21,314 nt of DNA from a virus. The position numbers and the translations under genes were made by a program. Shown piece by piece: positions 14,929-21,314 of the stretch. The stretch's first letter is position 1. Each line of letters opens with the position of its first letter. The stretch lies in the IMG/VR virus record IMGVR_UViG_3300043449_001406, positions 1 through 21,314 of that record, one strand, 5' to 3'. The notes beneath the pieces are model-generated. The model saw nothing but the letters and a program-made list of their open reading frames with translations. It searched no databases and was not told the origin of the DNA.

Positions 14929-15118
14929 GTTGTTCTGTCAGATACTTGTCGTTTCGGGCTGTGCATCGGTCGCATCTAAACCGCCCGTCTTGGTTTAGCC
15001 GAATCTGTAGCAGGTCGAACTGGTCGTGGCAATCAGCGCATTCGTTCAGCGTTTCCTGCTCGTCCACTCCAATGATAGGCACCCGGAAGCCGTGGAATGG
15101 GACGAAGGAGATGTTCAT
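14810..15118 (-). CDS. Small zinc-ribbon ORF overlapping the next gene
   Basis: A 102-residue ORF starting at ATG 15118 with an ATGA overlap with the upstream 48-aa ORF. Residues 27-30 (CADC) and 50-53 (CDRC), separated by 19 residues, form a four-cysteine zinc-ribbon-like module (NECADCHDQ ... RFRCDRC). After about residue 63 it runs in another frame over the first 119 nt of the following glycosyltransferase, and that tail is low-information. The zinc module and the overlap pattern argue for a real gene; the unusual length of overlap leaves open a frameshift near the true stop. Confidence 0.5.
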   Translation of the reverse strand: MNISFVPFHGFRVPIIGVDEQETLNECADCHDQFDLLQIRLNQDGRFRCDRCTARNDKYLTEQHALRNQVSHQGQAGAVHPAGAEVSGIPFPPQSSPLCGVH

Positions 15119-15261
15119 GCAGGCGTAGTCGTTGTCGAGTCACCAGCGGTTGTGCTGGTGGCACCGCTTCCGGTGGTGGACGTTGAATCGCTGCCAGTTG
15201 TCGTTGTCACGCTAGTCCCCGGCGTCTCGCAGGGAGTTTCTATGATTCGGTCGAAGCGCAT
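15115..15261 (-). CDS. Unlisted 48-aa Thr/Ser-rich ORF
   Basis: Read directly on the minus strand: ATG 15261, stop TGA at 15117-15115, 48 codons. After a short N-terminus (MRFDRIIETPCETP) the rest is a low-complexity run of Thr, Ser, Gly and Asp; 17 Thr plus 7 Ser make half of all residues. It lies 26 nt after the adaptor gene's stop and ends in an ATGA overlap with the zinc-ribbon ORF. Two codons before the ATG an in-frame stop separates it from an earlier 7-codon reading, so it is not an extension of the adaptor. It resembles the Thr-tract linker of that adaptor. It could be a glycosylation substrate or a short linker-like peptide; no Shine-Dalgarno is visible, so the call is moderate. Confidence 0.45.
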   Translation of the reverse strand: MRFDRIIETPCETPGTSVTTTTGSDSTSTTGSGATSTTAGDSTTTTPA

Positions 15262-15287
15262 ATCTGTTCAGGATTTAGGTGCGACTT

Positions 15288-17768
15288 TCATAGCGTGACT
15301 CCTGTGTATCCGCCAAACACGGCAACACTCTCCGGCAACCGCTCCTCACACCAGTTTTGAGAACTTGTTCCAGAATCAGTTACACTTCCATCCAAAGGAC
15401 TGTTCAGAGTTTGCTCCAACGTCCAAATGCACGTTTCAGAATTTCTCCTGAACACAAAAGACGCATCACCAAAATATCCCGGCGCATTCTCGTATGTGAC
15501 AGCTCCGCTCACGGTTCCGACGTATTGAACCTCACCGCCAACAACCTGCTTTGTGCAGACAACCCCATAGCCAAAACTGAATCCGCCGGATGCTGGAAGT
15601 GATCCGTAACCGCCACCAATAAAGAGGCTGTTCGGAAGATCATCGCAGCACAAATCAGGTGCCGCAGTTGTAGTTGTAGTGCTACCTCCAGTTGTTGTCG
15701 TGGTTGTAGTCGGCGGTATCGGTGGGAGAATCACGCAGCCACCCTCGCCAACGATTCCGTTGGCGGACACACCTGAAAGAACCACCACATCGCCGGGTGC
15801 GTATTTGGTTCCCGGCGTGAAGCCGACATCACTCAGAGAGACGCTGCTGCCATCCGAGCTGACAGCATTCACCTGACCAAGAATCCACTGGCCATCCAGC
15901 ACGAACACTACCCACGTTCCCGTCACAACCACCGCTGGAACAATCGTTTTATCAGGGCTAAGTTTTGTTGCAATGTTGAAAGTGTATGAAACTTCCCTTT
16001 GATCGTTTGCCTCAAGCTTAATGCACCCCTCTTCCGGGTCTTCCCCTACGCACTCAATGCTGTGAGTGGTGTAAAACTTCGTTCCGTCCTCAAGAAAGAT
16101 TATCAGCTTGTAGTGAGAACCAGTGCTCGGACGACCAACCGACTCTCCAAACATAGCCCACGAATGAGCGTCGTCACCCGGCTCGTTCAGGTTTGTTGTA
16201 TAAGAATGGTTAATCTGCCCGCCGTCATCAAGCACCAGCGGGAATGTGGCAAAATTGCCGTTGATGAGATACTGAGTAGCCCACGCTCGGCCACTTGACC
16301 AGACGCCATTCTCATCCGTCTCATACATCTCCAGCCGCTTTACTATGGAGCCAGCGTTGAAGGCAAACTCAAGCCTCCAGTTGATGTCCTTGCTACCATC
16401 CGGGGTGAACACATACCAACGTCCAGCTCGGTCTGTATCAGTGCAAAGAACTGTCAGCACTGGAGCAGAGCCGGTCTTGGTAGGATCGTCAGGAGGATTC
16501 AGGTAGTCCTGCGCCGAGATGTAGTCCGACGAGTTCTCAGGAGACGGGCAGACGCCAAGGAATGCGACAGCGTTGATGTTGTATCCAGAAGCAAGCTGGA
16601 AAGGACCGCTGTAACGATTGCTTGCGCGGGTTGGCTCTGATCCATCCGTGGTGAAGTAAATCTCCGCACCATCTGTTGCAGACGTGATCGTGACCCACGT
16701 TGGATAGGTAACAATCGCACCGGACGGCGGATCAAATTCAGGAGCTTCGACCGGAACACATCCAGGGACTCCCCCTCCAGCTCCACCCGGATTTGAACCG
16801 CCAGCGCCAGCGCTCCCACCGTTGCCGGGATACTGCAATGTGGCTGGAATCGGCTCTGGATCTCCATTGATGCGAATGTCCGCCTGCCGCGCATTGCTAC
16901 CCTCACAGCCACGCACACGGGTTTCCTCTCGGCAATCCCGCATGAGGCCGCGCAGAGCCATGATCCAGTCCTTCTCCGCCTGCGCTGCCGCTACGTCGTC
17001 CCGCTCGTAGTCTTTCAGGTGATTCCAGAGAACGTAGTAGCGCACGGCCCGCTTGAGCTGTGCGTTGTCCACCACGAGGTCAAGGTCATCCCAGTCGGCC
17101 TTGATGCCGTCCCACTCCACAATCACCGTCTCGGTGCTCTGGAGCCACGGCGCGAGGTAGATGCGGCCCCGCTCCAGCGACCAGACACCATGCCGGGAGC
17201 GTCCCCATCGGGAATCCGTGGAGGCTTGCGGCTGGTAGTGGTGCCCCAACGGGAGCGCAGGGCTGGCGAGATACTCCGCATCGGTTGGCGTCGGGAAGTT
17301 TCCCTTCTGGCACGAAGCGCCGGGGAACCCGAACAGGCCGCTGAAGTTGGCGTTCCCGCCACCGCAGCTTATGCAGGCTGCCACCTTCTGCTGATACTTG
17401 AGCAGCTCGCAGTAAGGCACCTGCTTGTAGTAGATGCGAGAACACCATTGATCAGGAGCCGCTGCTGATTCGAGCTGTGTCTCCGGGTCAATCTGGTCAA
17501 TAACGGACAGGCGGCGAATCGTGTTGGCGATGCTTCCAGCAACCAACGCACCGGGAGCCTCCATCACGTTCAACCCGCAGGTGTAGAACCGAGAGCAGGC
17601 CCGGTAGAGCTGGCTGTTGTTGTATTGGTAGCAGTCTGCCCAACGCTGGATCTCAATCAACGCTTCCGTGAAGAACTTGTTGTGAGGGAGAATCAGGTTC
17701 TCCGCCTCTCCCTGTGGCCACAGGAGCGGCTGCAACTCGGACTTCAGGTTGGCGTAGGTGTAAGGCAC
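15288..17768 (-). CDS. Adaptor-like protein fused to chitobiase-C-terminal-like domain and Thr-tract
   Basis: An 826-residue protein with a GTG start 2 nt after the upstream stop. Residues 1-about 300 (PYTYANLKSELQPLLWPQ start; helix- and Trp-rich with several Cys) fit a head-tail adaptor or upper-tail protein, as expected after the capsid gene. A Gly-rich linker (about 315-333) leads to a chitobiase/beta-hexosaminidase C-terminal-like module at about 344-405 with the core AEIYFTTDGSEPT. Later domains are beta-rich. At residues 687-701 is a Thr tract of 12 Thr in 15 residues (nt 15666-15710), then a CC-containing C-terminal domain of about 120 residues. A single protein combining a connector with several surface beta-domains is unusual; the domains could be virion-surface decorations or carbohydrate-contacting. 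The adaptor role is inferred from order and N-terminal character. Confidence 0.6.
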   Translation of the reverse strand: MPYTYANLKSELQPLLWPQGEAENLILPHNKFFTEALIEIQRWADCYQYNNSQLYRACSRFYTCGLNVMEAPGALVAGSIANTIRRLSVIDQIDPETQLESAAAPDQWCSRIYYKQVPYCELLKYQQKVAACISCGGGNANFSGLFGFPGASCQKGNFPTPTDAEYLASPALPLGHHYQPQASTDSRWGRSRHGVWSLERGRIYLAPWLQSTETVIVEWDGIKADWDDLDLVVDNAQLKRAVRYYVLWNHLKDYERDDVAAAQAEKDWIMALRGLMRDCREETRVRGCEGSNARQADIRINGDPEPIPATLQYPGNGGSAGAGGSNPGGAGGGVPGCVPVEAPEFDPPSGAIVTYPTWVTITSATDGAEIYFTTDGSEPTRASNRYSGPFQLASGYNINAVAFLGVCPSPENSSDYISAQDYLNPPDDPTKTGSAPVLTVLCTDTDRAGRWYVFTPDGSKDINWRLEFAFNAGSIVKRLEMYETDENGVWSSGRAWATQYLINGNFATFPLVLDDGGQINHSYTTNLNEPGDDAHSWAMFGESVGRPSTGSHYKLIIFLEDGTKFYTTHSIECVGEDPEEGCIKLEANDQREVSYTFNIATKLSPDKTIVPAVVVTGTWVVFVLDGQWILGQVNAVSSDGSSVSLSDVGFTPGTKYAPGDVVVLSGVSANGIVGEGGCVILPPIPPTTTTTTTGGSTTTTTAAPDLCCDDLPNSLFIGGGYGSLPASGGFSFGYGVVCTKQVVGGEVQYVGTVSGAVTYENAPGYFGDASFVFRRNSETCIWTLEQTLNSPLDGSVTDSGTSSQNWCEERLPESVAVFGGYTGVTL
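15666..15710 (-). repeat. Thr-codon tract in adaptor-like gene
   Basis: Fifteen codons of which twelve are Thr (7 Thr, Gly-Gly-Ser, 5 Thr). The codons are mixed ACT, ACA, ACC and ACG rather than a simple nucleotide repeat, indicating selection at the protein level. Such linkers are common O-glycosylation sites. Confidence 0.85.
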
Positions 17769-17770
17769 GT

Positions 17771-18265
17771 TCAGGCTGCTACTGGCTCAGGAGCGTCTGC
17801 GAAGCGTTGCTTGCGAGGCCGACCCAGCCGGACTGGCTTGGGGGCGGGTTGCACCGCATCGGCGAGGGTGGCGTCACCCTTCGGGAGCAGTGTGTTCGGC
17901 TGCGCTTCAGGCTTGGGCTCACTGGGATTGTTGCTGGCGGCGGCGTCCACAGACGGAGCAGCCGCTTGTTTTCGGGGGGTGAGGTCGTTGCGGAGGACGC
18001 GCATTGGCCCGCCTAAGCTGGACAATTTTGTCGCGGGCTTGAAGTTCTTGCGGTTTTTTTTTAACTCGACGTAGCGAGCGTCGTCGATCTCGGTGATGCC
18101 ACGGCGATTGATGGACTTCACCAAGTCCTCAATAAGTTGACCCTTAGTGGCCGGGTCGAGGGCGATGACGCCGGTGTTACCCGGAAGAATCTCCCATGCG
18201 ATAGTCTTGCCATCGCGGTCTTTGAAGATGTTTTGGCTGAGGATTGCTTTCTTGAAGTAGCGCAT
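17771..18265 (-). CDS. Small virion/DNA-binding-like protein with AT-hook-like tail
   Basis: A 164-residue protein. ATG 18265 is preferred: the longer reading from 18325 would translate the terminator hairpin of the capsid gene. The N-terminal about 75 residues (MRYFKKAILSQNIFKDRDGK, then GVIALDPATKGQLI) form a compact alpha/beta domain. A Lys-rich strip follows, containing an A9 run (minus strand, 18054-18062). The last about 65 residues are Ala/Pro/Ser-rich and disordered, with RLGRPRKQR (residues 146-154) close to an AT-hook G-R-P core. It lies between capsid and adaptor genes, where small neck, completion or head-associated proteins are usual. The precise role is unknown. Confidence 0.55.
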   Translation of the reverse strand: MRYFKKAILSQNIFKDRDGKTIAWEILPGNTGVIALDPATKGQLIEDLVKSINRRGITEIDDARYVELKKNRKNFKPATKLSSLGGPMRVLRNDLTPRKQAAAPSVDAAASNNPSEPKPEAQPNTLLPKGDATLADAVQPAPKPVRLGRPRKQRFADAPEPVAA

Positions 18266-18280
18266 AGGCGGGACAGTATC

Positions 18281-18320
18281 CAAAGAAAACCGGGCCGTCC
18301 AGAGTTTCTGAACGGCCCGG
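18281..18320 (-). terminator. Intrinsic terminator after the capsid gene
   Basis: Minus strand: a 9-bp GC-rich perfect stem (CCGGGCCGT/ACGGCCCGG, arms at 18312-18320 and 18290-18298, 13-nt loop) followed at once by TTTTCTTTG. It sits 24 nt after the capsid stop and before the next gene's ATG. It would limit read-through, so capsid mRNA exceeds downstream tail mRNA. Confidence 0.85.
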
Positions 18321-18343
18321 CGCAATTTCTTGGGCCGCTGCGA

Positions 18344-20062
18344 TTAGTCCGCAGGCGTGGTGGTCACACCGGAGCCATCGTTCGGATAGACGCTGCTGCC
18401 GTCATCCGTGGTGGCGTCAGGCACCTGCTCACCGACGTTCTCCAGCACGATGCTTGCACGGGGGCACTCGACGTGCATACCCATCGTGAAGCTGTTGAGC
18501 GTCTTCTGCTCCGTGTAGATTTTCGGAGTGCAGGCGTAGGTGGCGTCAATCCCCTGCAACGCATTGGGATTGGTCTTGGTGACAGTCCGATCCGTGGAGA
18601 CGGTGAACGGGTAGATGCCCGCAAAGTCCAGAATCCAGATGTTCCGACCGAGCGAGGTGTTGCCGATGGCAGCCGCCTGCGTAACGAGGTCGTCGAAGAA
18701 GAAGTGCGTGACGACGTTGATGACCAAGCCCTGCGGCCACTCCAGCGGGTAGCTGCGATAGGCGAATCCGAACTCGGCCTTCTTGATGGAGGCCGGGTTG
18801 GTGATGCTGTAATCGCCACCCATGTTCATGTTGACCCGGAGCAGGCCGCTGTTCTGGGCGCTGTAGTAAGTCACCATCGCCTGATGGAACCGGCTCGCCG
18901 TCGAGGTGTCCATGAACAGGTCAATCATGTTGCTCGTGTCACCGTTCGCCTGACGCGAGCGGAGCATGAGATACAGCGTGCGGAACAGGTCGCTCAGGAT
19001 GAGCTGGCCACCCTGAAGGTCCGCCACGCGGTCGCACTCGGCGAGCTGTTCGAGGATGCCCACCATGTTCGCCCGCTTGCCGACGCAGCGCGAGCTGGTC
19101 GGGATGTCGAGGAACTGGCTCGCAGCCGTGGTGATGTCCTCCAACTGGTCGTAGGTGGACATCGTTTGGTTCACCAGCGGCTTGTTGTAGAACATGGCGT
19201 AGGCCATGCGGTTTTGAGCGTCCAGACCCTCCTGCCGGTTCACTTCCGCTTCGGGAAGGTCTTGGAAGTCGCGGAAGTAGGTGTTGCCACCAGCGAGCAA
19301 CGCCTCACGATACTGGTCGTAGAGTTCGCTCTTGCAGGTGGTGAACCGCATCGTCTGATACCACGCCGGGTAATCAGAGTTGGTGATGTAGCTCGGAGGC
19401 TGATTGCAGAAGCTCTCCGTGACATCCTTGTTGTTGATGCCGCGAATCAGCCAGCCAGTCACCGGACTGGTGAGCTTGTCGGCATCCAAGTAGGAGCCGG
19501 AGTTCAGCGAGGACAGGACCAACCGGCCAGAGGTCGAGGTCAACGCGGTGGCGCTGACAATCTTCCACTGCGTCTCGGAGAGGCTGCCGCCATCGCCAGC
19601 CGCTTGGATATACACTTCCTCGTCAGCGATGAAGGAGCGCACATCGAACGGAACGCCGGTCGGGCTGGACACGTCCACGCGCCAGTTTCCACCGGACGCC
19701 TGACCGCCGCTGACGTTCCAATACTTGTTGTTGATCGGCCACTTGCGGCGGGCGATCACGAACGGGCGGAGCTTGGCGAGGCCGGGGGACTTCACAGCGT
19801 CCACGCGCTTCGACCAGTTCACACGGTTCGCCATCAGGAAGTCGAACATGCCGACCTGCGAGGCACCGCACGCCTTGACCTCAAGCTGGAAACCAGCCAG
19901 AGCATCCATGATGCGGAAGTTGCCGTCCGCATCAGCGAAGACCTCTTCGATGTTGTCGGCGGTGATGACGGAGGCATTGCAGATCGTCACCGACCCGCAA
20001 GCCTGGATGTTGGTTCCAAGTGCCGGAGAGCACTTGCTGAAGATATTCGCAGATACGGCCAT
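18344..20062 (-). CDS. Putative major capsid protein
   Basis: A 572-residue protein with an ATG start. It lies directly after a scaffold-like gene, and a strong terminator follows, both typical of the major capsid gene. The sequence is mixed alpha/beta without catalytic motifs. There are four Cys in the first about 70 residues, a long central helix-rich stretch (ILSDLFRTLYLMLRSRQ), a beta-rich C-terminal half, and a Ser/Thr/Asp tail (last about 24 residues, nt 18347-18418). The fold (HK97-type) is inferred from context and size, not from a recognised motif. Alternative: another abundant structural protein. A shared 17-bp motif lies just before the start. Confidence 0.65.
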   Translation of the reverse strand: MAVSANIFSKCSPALGTNIQACGSVTICNASVITADNIEEVFADADGNFRIMDALAGFQLEVKACGASQVGMFDFLMANRVNWSKRVDAVKSPGLAKLRPFVIARRKWPINNKYWNVSGGQASGGNWRVDVSSPTGVPFDVRSFIADEEVYIQAAGDGGSLSETQWKIVSATALTSTSGRLVLSSLNSGSYLDADKLTSPVTGWLIRGINNKDVTESFCNQPPSYITNSDYPAWYQTMRFTTCKSELYDQYREALLAGGNTYFRDFQDLPEAEVNRQEGLDAQNRMAYAMFYNKPLVNQTMSTYDQLEDITTAASQFLDIPTSSRCVGKRANMVGILEQLAECDRVADLQGGQLILSDLFRTLYLMLRSRQANGDTSNMIDLFMDTSTASRFHQAMVTYYSAQNSGLLRVNMNMGGDYSITNPASIKKAEFGFAYRSYPLEWPQGLVINVVTHFFFDDLVTQAAAIGNTSLGRNIWILDFAGIYPFTVSTDRTVTKTNPNALQGIDATYACTPKIYTEQKTLNSFTMGMHVECPRASIVLENVGEQVPDATTDDGSSVYPNDGSGVTTTPAD

Positions 20063-20074
20063 AGCTTTATCGTT
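20058..20074 (-). promoter_or_regulatory. Shared 17-bp upstream motif, copy 2
   Basis: On the minus strand AACGATAAAG-N3-TGGC, its last bases overlapping the first codons of the capsid gene. The same pattern occurs before the tail-tip genes at 8259-8275. The 65-nt gap before it (20063-20127) is AT-rich near the gene and also has a 6-bp hairpin. A TATAAC next to the motif might be a -10 element, but no -35 is convincing. Confidence 0.3.
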
Positions 20075-20127
20075 ATAGTTTTAGGTTGCTGTTCTGGCCG
20101 AGAACTTTCCCGGCTTGCTTGCAAGAA

Positions 20128-21314
20128 CTATTTACCAAGCCACGCTTTTCCCCAAGCCTGAAGTAAAGTTTGCGACTCGGCTGGAGGGGCACCTTTTACG
20201 CCCGCCATTTTTGGCTGCAACGCGGAGGACGGAGAAACGGGTTTCTCCTCGTGTGTGATTAGCGGAGATTGCTGTTTGGCTGGTGCTGCGGCTGGCGTTT
20301 TTGGTGCAGATGCCACTTCGTAACCTCGCCGTTTGGCCAGCGTGATGATGCGATTCTCCTCTTCGTCGATCACTTTTTTCGCATCGTTTTGCAGGTCCAA
20401 CGCCATGAGTTCCACGAAATCTCGCTCATCGAAAGTCCAGTGTTTCGCCTGTTCCGTCTTGCTCATGCGGTGGAACTTGGCGCTCGGAACGAAGTCCTCG
20501 TGCTTGCGGTTGCGCTGGTCTTGCCCCTCCCACTGGTCTGGGCTCAGTTGCAACATGCGTTCCTCAACGCCTTTGCCGAACTCGACAATCTGGCGATGCA
20601 GTGGATTGCGCTCGGTGTCCGGCTTCACGGCACCACGGAACAGCTTCACCACTTCGGTTCCGAGCTTCTGCGCGGCCTGGGCGGCGTGAGCCAGCACGGG
20701 GGCGCGAACAGGGTCTTCCGTCTGGAGCGCCTCGAAGCGTTCCTGATTGATGGAGCCGTCGGAGTTCACCAGACCGCTGCCAGCCTTACCGAGAATTCCG
20801 CTCACTACGCTGGACGCTACACGAGCCCCTTCACGGGCCGCTGCGGGGTTCACCTCGGCGCGAGTGGCCACGGCTTCGAGCTTGGCGTCGAACGCCTTGC
20901 GCTCATCCTTCAAGCGGTGCTCAGCGATGGCTTCCGCCATGTGCTCTGCATCCACCTTGTTGATGGGGTCTTTCTCGAAGAATTCCTCGTGCTCAGATGC
21001 GTTCGGGTCGAAGTCTTCGCCGGGATGCTCTTTGATCCAACTCTCCTCATACTTCCGCTGGGCTTTCAGGAAGTTCTCTCGCTGTTGAGCGATGTCCTTG
21101 TAGTCTTCCGGGTAGAGCTGCTCTAGCACAGCCAGCCGCTCCATGCGCTTCAGCTCGACAGGTGGGAGCGGTGCTTCCTTGGGCTCCTCCGCCTTCCGCT
21201 CCTGCCGCACCGCTTCACGGACGCCCTCACGCACGCCTTTGACGATGGACTCGGAGAGTTCTTCCTGATTGATGGCAGGCTTGCGCTCCAGCTCAGGAGC
21301 GGGCTTCGGCTTGG
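20128..21314 (-). CDS. Scaffold-like charged protein, N-terminus outside the window
   Basis: The frame stays open to the right edge; an internal GTG at 21234 is not needed as a start. About 395 residues are visible. The N-terminal part is Pro/Lys/Glu-rich (PKPKPAPELERKP), then long charged helical stretches (RLAVLEQLYPEDYKD, NFLKAQRKYEESWIKEHPG), with a later Ala/Gly-rich segment and a Lys/Pro-rich tail ending GKAWLGK. This composition and its location immediately before the capsid gene fit a scaffolding or capsid-assembly protein. No protease or portal motif is seen. The assignment is inference from composition and order. Confidence 0.5.
   Translation of the reverse strand, partial: KPKPAPELERKPAINQEELSESIVKGVREGVREAVRQERKAEEPKEAPLPPVELKRMERLAVLEQLYPEDYKDIAQQRENFLKAQRKYEESWIKEHPGEDFDPNASEHEEFFEKDPINKVDAEHMAEAIAEHRLKDERKAFDAKLEAVATRAEVNPAAAREGARVASSVVSGILGKAGSGLVNSDGSINQERFEALQTEDPVRAPVLAHAAQAAQKLGTEVVKLFRGAVKPDTERNPLHRQIVEFGKGVEERMLQLSPDQWEGQDQRNRKHEDFVPSAKFHRMSKTEQAKHWTFDERDFVELMALDLQNDAKKVIDEEENRIITLAKRRGYEVASAPKTPAAAPAKQQSPLITHEEKPVSPSSALQPKMAGVKGAPPAESQTLLQAWGKAWLGK

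Noticed and set aside
14266-14979. 237-codon plus-strand ORF opposite a glycosyltransferase
   Set aside because: Antisense shadow of the gene with RGRP and DDM motifs; Val/His/Arg-rich without motifs.
16340-16353. 14-mer identical to 8249-8262 (TTACTATGGAGCCA)
   Set aside because: One copy is mid-gene in the adaptor; about one such 14-mer match is expected by chance in a window this size.
18137-20161. 674-codon plus-strand ORF opposite the capsid gene
   Set aside because: Antisense shadow: Val/Arg/His-rich, no coherent domain, and the minus-strand reading has context, terminator and operon support.
20269-21126. 285-codon plus-strand ORF opposite the scaffold-like gene
   Set aside because: Shadow of a continuous charged coding frame that runs to the window edge.

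Overview
The window looks like part of the virion-assembly region of a tailed dsDNA bacteriophage (Caudoviricetes). Genes are tightly packed with almost no spacers, and most neighbours overlap by stop/start quartets (ATGA or GTGA). The proteins are capsid-, tail- and internal-virion-like, with many small cysteine-rich hypotheticals. No integrase, tRNA, rRNA, IS element, CRISPR array or host housekeeping gene was seen. A tail-adaptor-like protein plus a beta-propeller 'nozzle'-like protein suggests a podovirus-type tail. The host cannot be named from the sequence; the DNA is moderately GC-rich and uses the standard code.

Plus strand (1-5256): the 3' part of a very large gene (at least 1,233 codons, open at the left edge), probably an internal virion or ejection-type protein, ending in a short, extremely basic repeated tail. 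Five small genes follow: three are Cys/His-rich, one has a helix-turn-helix and one is unknown. This block converges on the minus-strand block across only 25 nt (5257-5281).

Minus strand (21314 down to 5282), in transcription order: a charged scaffold-like protein open at the right edge; the putative major capsid protein; a strong intrinsic terminator; a small protein with an AT-hook-like tail; an 826-aa adaptor-like protein fused to a chitobiase-C-terminal-like domain and a Thr-tract linker; an unlisted 48-aa Thr/Ser-rich ORF; a small zinc-ribbon ORF; a sugar-modification cassette (six glycosyltransferase-like proteins, one sugar nucleotidyltransferase-like protein, one SAM methyltransferase, and several small genes including an unlisted 58-aa zinc-knuckle ORF); two paralogous tail-tip proteins, one carrying a poly-glycine domain like those of phage adhesins; and the tail nozzle-like protein.

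The most interesting feature is the glycosylation cassette set inside the tail operon. Its last glycosyltransferase has the DxH and GH metal-ligand motifs of polypeptide GalNAc-transferases (GT27), and the virion proteins around it carry unusual Thr/Ser tracts. Together these suggest, as an inference, that the phage O-glycosylates its own virion proteins, with an encoded nucleotidyltransferase helping supply activated sugar.
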